Below, piece by piece: positions 59,770 to 64,000 of a stretch of 64,000 bases of DNA (positions are counted from its first letter, which is position 1; every line of letters starts with the position of its first letter). The position numbers and the translations under genes are program-made. The notes beneath the pieces were generated by a model that saw only the letters and a list, made by a program, of their open reading frames with translations, had not been told where the DNA came from and ran no database searches. This stretch comes from Oxytricha trifallax (Eukaryota; Ciliophora; Spirotrichea; Sporadotrichida; Oxytrichidae): positions 1 through 64,000 of the forward strand of contig ARYC01019075.1 in assembly GCA_000711775.1 (NCBI GenBank), given 5' to 3'.

Positions 59770-62700
59770 TCATGCAAAAATACCTCCATTTTTGTTAGGG
59801 TTGAAGGGGAGGATTGGCTCCTTTGATTCGCAAGTGAGGCCATCAAAGTCAGCATCAGTGAAAACTCGATATAAAATAACATAATAAAGTTATTATATTA
59901 TTCCATATAAAACCCCAAGAGTAAAATTTACTGCAATTTTTGTAAAATATAAAAGCTAATTAAGAAAGTTAATTAATTAAATAATATAATAACAAAAAAT
60001 GATAAGTGATTGAAGGAATGGAAACTGTCCCAAGTAATAGTTTTACAACACTAATTAGTCCATCAACCCCAATAAAAGCTACTAATACTAACAAGCTAGT
60101 TATAATGAAATGGCAAGTGGTGGGAGTAATATGAACTAATAATTACAATGTCAACACAATTAAAAATTCCATAATAATGGCATAAGCAGTAATTCCTAAA
60201 TACTAATTAGAACCATATTAGAAATTTTATTTAATCAATGAAATAAAATTTCGCAACAAACAACTGCAATGGGTAGGCAACTAACATTTACAGGCCAAAA
60301 CCCCAAAATAACAATAATCAAAACAAAAAAAAATAGCAAGTCCAACATTAAGTTAAGAATTAGAGTAGTTTAGGTAATGTTCAAAATACAAGCAATTTCA
60401 CGCAGCTACAGCAATATAAATAATAGTAGCTAAGTAGTGCGTTATCAGCATAAAAATTTCAGCAATAGTTAAAGCACTAATTACTGTGTGGAGTGAGTTC
60501 ACAGATTCAGTAGTCTTAGACTCCGCAATAATAACAGTTAAAAGATACTTCAAGTTAGGGAAGTTTTGGGATAGGAGGCAATACTAGCATAATTCAGAAT
60601 GAGTAACACAATTATACATTAACCAGCTTAAGCGGCAGTAAGTTCGAGGTCATTGAAAGTGCACCTCTGGATTTGGGGATTGAATATGATTTGATAACTA
60701 AAACTAACTTCATGATCTCAAGACTCAATGACTTTGACCTCACTTGTACTAATGGCGCCAAATATGGCAGCTGATTAAGAAGAATACAGCATCTTAGATA
60801 AGACCGGTGCTTTTCAAAAGATCTTGGTGTGGTTAATGGAAAGATTTTTTTATGTAAGTATCGCTTAAGCAACAAACGATATCGATTTTCTCTTAGCAGT
60901 TCCAGAAAACATCACTGATCTCTACATTTACACTAACCTTGTTGGACTTTTTAAGAATGACGTATCAGTCAATGAATATCTCTATGCTGTCTTGGATAAG
61001 ATTACTACTTTCTACGGTAATGGTTATCTCTCAAATACTGCTTCTCCATTGACAATTGACCCAATCTTTTTTTAACTTTTCATTCTTGCTTTGAGATATT
61101 TCAATGGTGACTACAGCAACTTGATTATAACAATTGCCTCAATATTGAATAGCCACATTTCAAGTGGTAAAGTGTCAATTCCTGCTCTAATCTCAAACTA
61201 CGTGTATTCTCCATTCAATTCAGTAAAAGTTGCAATGGGTGTGATTTTATGACTCTCTGGGAGAATATCAAGGATGTTATAGTTAAAACTATGATAGCAG
61301 GATTACCAGCTTTGCATATTACATACAATTCTTGTCAGCCTGAGGATTCAAAGAAAAGCTTTTAGTTCTAGAGGAATCCGCCAGGAGAAATCTCTACGCA
61401 TACAGAAGAAATCTAAACCACTCAATAAACAAAGGCGTGGGCTTGCTCGTAATACTCTAATTTTCAACACATCCTCTCCATAACATAAAGTTGACGAGCA
61501 GCAAATTGTGTCTTCATAGGCTATTGTATATAATCCTTGCGACCCCAGAAGTATTCATACAGAGACCAATCTCCAAGACCCCAAGCCATCCAAGAAGGTG
61601 GGTGTATTACGCTGCCAGTTTTAATGCATGCCGATAGAGAGTGAGGAGGAGGTATAAAGGGCAGAATACTCCTATCTGGAAATTGCAGAGCAAGTCAGTA
61701 ATTATTTGTGGGGATTCACGACTGTTGGAGAGGCTCACTGTATAAAAATTTGACCCCATGTCTCAAGTCACTAGGTTCCTCAGGTCATGTGAAGATGGCG
61801 GAAGTCTTTAACGAATAGTGAAATTCTTTGACTTGCACATCTTTTGAGGGCATTTATGGCCACCATCTCTATGAACTCACGAATCACCCATACTCTATTA
61901 AAAGTGCTAAATCGTCACCCATAGTATTCGACGTTTATCTCAGCCTGGGAAATACTTGTCTGTGTCGTAGATTAGAGGACGATGCGTCTTTCAAGGGCTC
62001 TCGAATGACTATCTTTGCTAGTCCCTATTTGCGTTTTTACACTAAAATGCGTATGCAACACTGATTTGGTAAGTTAGGCAAACTTTTAGTATTAAAATTT
62101 TTAATAGGCCAATTAAAGTCAAATTCCAATATTAAAAATCCAAGACGCCCTATTATATTATAATTAAATTAGAATATTAAAAGTTAGAAATTAGTAATGG
62201 AGTCAAGTTCAGATTAAAGCAAGGGTCCACAACAACATATTCAGCAGCAAGCACCACTGGGCAAGGGAGAGGCGTACAGAGTGAGAGAAATCTTCGAAGT
62301 CAAGGTCATCAGGAATGCCATTAACAACTAGGCCATGTATGAAATCGATCCCCGATTAAAGGCTGTGTTGGTGAAGCACTAGAAGCTGATGTATGCAAGT
62401 GATCTAACCAGAGTTGAGTCAATTATCAGTTAGAAGATGGCAGGGCTCCTTGACCACTCCTACTGGAACATCTACGCGGGAGCGCGCTCAGGTCGGGACA
62501 TGGACGAAGTGACCAGTTCTAGTGATAGAGAGAATTCAGACAGCAGTTCGCAAGATTCCCAGAAGGATAGTGTCAATGGAAACTCTCAGGAGATGAAAGG
62601 CCACCAGCAAAAGGAAGAATGCAAGGGACAGAGGAAAGATGACACCATGAGTGACGGAGAGGAAGTACATAATAAGCAGGGTCAAATTCTTCAAGAGTAT

Positions 62701-64000
62701 GATCAAGAGACTAGATTGCTGCTCGACTCGCTTAGAGAGTACCAAATTCACAGATTTAAACTTACTAATTCAATCATAATAAACTAGCTTTTGATTAATT
62801 ATTCATTTATTTTTCATTTCCACGATTCTCTAAAATTTTACTTTTGGGGTTTTATATATAAAATAATTAATGACAAAAACTCTATCATTGACTCCATTGG
62901 GGAAGTTAATAACAAGGTGTGGTTCCTTATCTGGTACTTGCCACTTGATCTAAAGACATTTAGTGCAGAAATAGGCAGTTGAGTTCCAGTATTCACCAGT
63001 CACGTGGAACTTGTGGAATGTCTCGTCTAATTAAAATATTATTGATTAATTTCTAATTTAAATACTTCCATGAACTATTAATTACAATTTAAATCTTTTT
63101 CATGGACCCATGGGAGGGATACGACGCCTTGATAGAAAGTCTTGCCAGCTGACTCAGTCACTGAATCATGAATCACTTCAGTCAAGTTAAATCCCTAAGG
63201 AAGTGACACAATTTTGCATTCACAAAATCATATAAGTATATGCAAGATGATTAATAAATATATAAATTCATTTTTTTTGTCTAAAAATAATTTACTGCCA
63301 AAATATTAATATTTATTTTTATTCTATTTATTGTATAAATTGTTCAAACTTAGCAATCTTTTAATAAGCGAAGTGGTTGTTATAGTCGAAATATTAGATA
63401 ATCTCTGTGAATCCAGAATCTGGAATTACAGTCAAATTTATATTAATTTTAATTAACCAATGTATAATAATTATATATATGATATGTTATAGTAAAATTG
63501 TTAAGTGTGAGAGACAATCTTCTATCTGTTGTGCGAAACATCCAAGTAAACAATTTTACTCAGAAATTATGAGTTATGAAAAAATGTAGTCATATATTGA
63601 TGATTTAATATATTTTGGAGAAATAATAAACAACTACTATATATATTAATGGGTTTATGTGGTAAAGGTGGTATTAGCAAGAGTAGAGAGCTCCTTGGTG
63701 GTCTCGTTCCAAGTGTAGAGCACGCCTGGTTGCTCTGAATCACCTGGCCATTCCACGTAGGGCCAACCTTGTACATTGCCACTCTTAGCTGAGTCACTCA
63801 TACCCAACAATGATTTGATGTAGTTGTTAAATAATAGATTATATTGTTGAAATAATTTACAAAGTCCATAAATATAAATATAGATAGATTTTCATTTTTA
63901 TTATTTAAATGATTATATTGAAATATAGTTGATTGGATTTATATTGAAAATACTGTCGTGAGCTTGAGTAGCAGTAGCCAAAATAGATAAAACTATAATT
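59770..64000 (-). CDS. Secreted protein, paralog C, split by a 3-kb IES; 5' end outside window
   Basis: Minus strand. Segments read down from the window edge: a leader remnant (ILSILATATQAHD), YVEWPGDSEQPGVLYTWNET, IVYLDVSHNRQKIVSHT, FTEIIQYFDYNNHFAYQKI, FNLTEVIHDSVTESAGKTF, YQGVVSLPWVHE, ETFHKFHVTGEYWNSTAYF then CTKCLQIKWQVPDKEP. The last segment is 3 kb away at 59770-59867: FTDADFDGLTCESKEPILPF, ending NKNGGIFA. Joining through GAGTTTT gives NDRVFTDADFDG, as in paralog B. Only the start is missing from the window. Confidence 0.75.
60015..60773 (+). CDS. Q/N-rich coding segments nested in the paralog C IES
   Basis: NGNCPKQQFYNTNQSINPNK opens a Q/N-rich segment, then after a likely IES near 60225-60250 NFATNNCNGQATNIYRPKPQ runs on to SGSKFEVIESAPLDLGIEY, DLITKTNFMISRLNDFDLTC and ends NGAKYGS at TGA. 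No start codon at the left edge, so at least one segment is missing. Function unknown. Confidence 0.5.
60764..61252 (+). CDS. Hypothetical helical protein segment nested in the IES
   Basis: MAADQEEYSILDKTGAFQKI opens a 162-codon frame with balanced codons (NITDLYIYTNLVGLFKNDVS, LSNTASPLTIDPIFFQLFIL, SNLIITIASILNSHISSGKV), ending AMGVIL, TGA 61250. It overlaps the end of the preceding segment in another frame; the two may be joined by an IES near 60770, with the ATG being internal. Family not recognised. Confidence 0.5.
61243..61753 (+). pseudogene. Tubulin tyrosine ligase-like (TTLL) C-terminal fragment
   Basis: DFMTLWENIKDVIVKTMIAG then LPALHITYNSCQPEDSKKSF matches the late TTL-domain helix (LW..I.D.I.KT....P....Y..C.P.D) that precedes the catalytic FEILGFD strand. 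The following FEILGFD/LLEVN motif is absent. An overlapping frame from about 61369 (LRIQKKSKPLNKQRRGLA, VGVLRCQFQCMPIESEEEV, AEYSYLEIAEQVSNYLWGF) continues to TGA 61753 and looks coding. No ATP-grasp N-terminal half is in the window. It is either a set of MDSs of a gene whose other parts lie elsewhere or a truncated copy. TTLLs add glutamate, glycine or tyrosine to tubulin tails. Confidence 0.55.
61754..62196. other. GC-richer stretch without a secure gene
   Basis: Up to about 62070 the base composition resembles the flanking coding segments and both strands hold open frames (plus TCTSFEGIYGHHLYELTNHP; minus LAKIVIREPLKDASSSNLRH). I cannot choose between them. 62080-62196 is AT-rich. Confidence 0.35.
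62197..62787 (+). CDS. First segment of an unknown acidic, Q/S-rich protein, nested in the IES
   Basis: MESSSDQSKGPQQHIQQQAP begins a well-formed segment with GC-richer codons: KGEAYRVREIFEVKVIRNAI, YEIDPRLKAVLVKHQKLMYA, MAGLLDHSYWNIYAGARSGR, then an acidic/polar region (SSSDRENSDSSSQDSQKDS) and QEYDQETRLLLDSLREYQIH. Coding quality falls off at about 62780, where an IES or downstream DNA begins. No family recognised. Confidence 0.6.

Larger units (their letters stand above)
59868..62882 (-). other. IES of about 3.0 kb, pointer GAGTTTT, containing other coding segments
   Basis: AAAACTC (plus strand) at 59861-59867 and 62876-62882. Excision restores paralog C exactly where paralog B has a 38-bp IES. 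Inside lie plus-strand coding segments (60015-61252, 61243-61753, 62197-62787), so this eliminated region for one gene is a source of another. Confidence 0.75.

Noticed and set aside
60287-60302. CCAAAACCCCAAAA tract
   Set aside because: Falls within a Q/N-rich coding frame (IYRPKPQNNNN) and has no element features.
61828-62064. 78-codon plus-strand ORF in the GC-richer stretch
   Set aside because: Starts without ATG, preceded by TGA, and the opposite strand is equally open; no homology to decide.
1-64000. tRNA, rRNA, CRISPR or bacterial operons
   Set aside because: No cloverleaf-like B-box motifs, no rRNA cores, no regularly spaced repeats and no Shine-Dalgarno-led ORFs were seen; the composition and code are eukaryotic ciliate throughout.

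Overview
This window looks like germline (micronuclear) DNA of a spirotrich ciliate of the Oxytricha/Stylonychia/Tetmemena kind. Three lines of evidence support this. First, every credible reading frame uses TAA and TAG as glutamine and only TGA as stop. Second, genes are cut by short AT-rich inserts (internal eliminated sequences, IESs) flanked by 3-10 bp direct repeats (pointers); removing the insert plus one pointer copy restores the frame, and I checked about 25 such junctions by hand. Third, two elements end in CAAAACCCC-type inverted repeats with ATT target duplications, as in the telomere-bearing (TBE) transposons of oxytrichids. Genes are split on the germline copy, so the stated gene limits enclose IESs and introns and are not uninterrupted ORFs.

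Layout. 1-2.27 kb: right part of a decayed TBE-like element with an IS630/Tc1-type DDE transposase. 3.37-12.84 kb: one very large PAS/TmcB-like multi-pass membrane protein whose IESs carry three different inverted-repeat elements. 13-15.1 kb: TBC1D19-like RabGAP. 15.3-17.3 kb: membrane-anchored protein kinase. 17.6-18.9 kb: coiled-coil protein. 19.2-25.2 kb: long Q/N-rich low-complexity locus. 25.6-27.6 kb: conserved-looking hypothetical protein. 27.6-29.9 kb: sperm-tail PG-rich (SHIPPO) repeat protein. 30.1-33.1 kb: Cep135/Bld10 basal-body protein. 33.3-39.5 kb: four small hypothetical or coiled-coil genes. 39.6-40.4 kb: 768-bp mini-TBE. 40.3-45.1 kb: TRP/polycystin-like cation channel. 45.2-46.5 kb: uninterrupted hypothetical gene. 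46.9-51.6 kb: poorly resolved membrane-protein pieces around a 1.7-kb foldback element. 51.6-54.2 kb: Q/N-rich coiled-coil gene. 54.7-56.5 kb: ZIP metal transporter. 56.8-64 kb: three paralogous secreted-protein genes. The third is split by a 3.0-kb IES that itself contains other coding segments, including a tubulin-tyrosine-ligase-like fragment (a 'Russian doll' arrangement).

Functionally, several neighbours (Cep135, SHIPPO protein, TTLL fragment, coiled coils) belong to ciliary or basal-body biology. I see no operon-like logic, because each locus would become its own gene-sized macronuclear chromosome. The strongest observations are the nested locus at 59.8-62.9 kb, the recurrent placement of palindromic elements inside IESs of host genes, and a family of foldback/MITE elements sharing a GGGGGAAGTTTCCTGC-type terminus. 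No rRNA, tRNA, CRISPR array or bacterial gene was seen. All homology statements are from recognition of motifs; no search was run.
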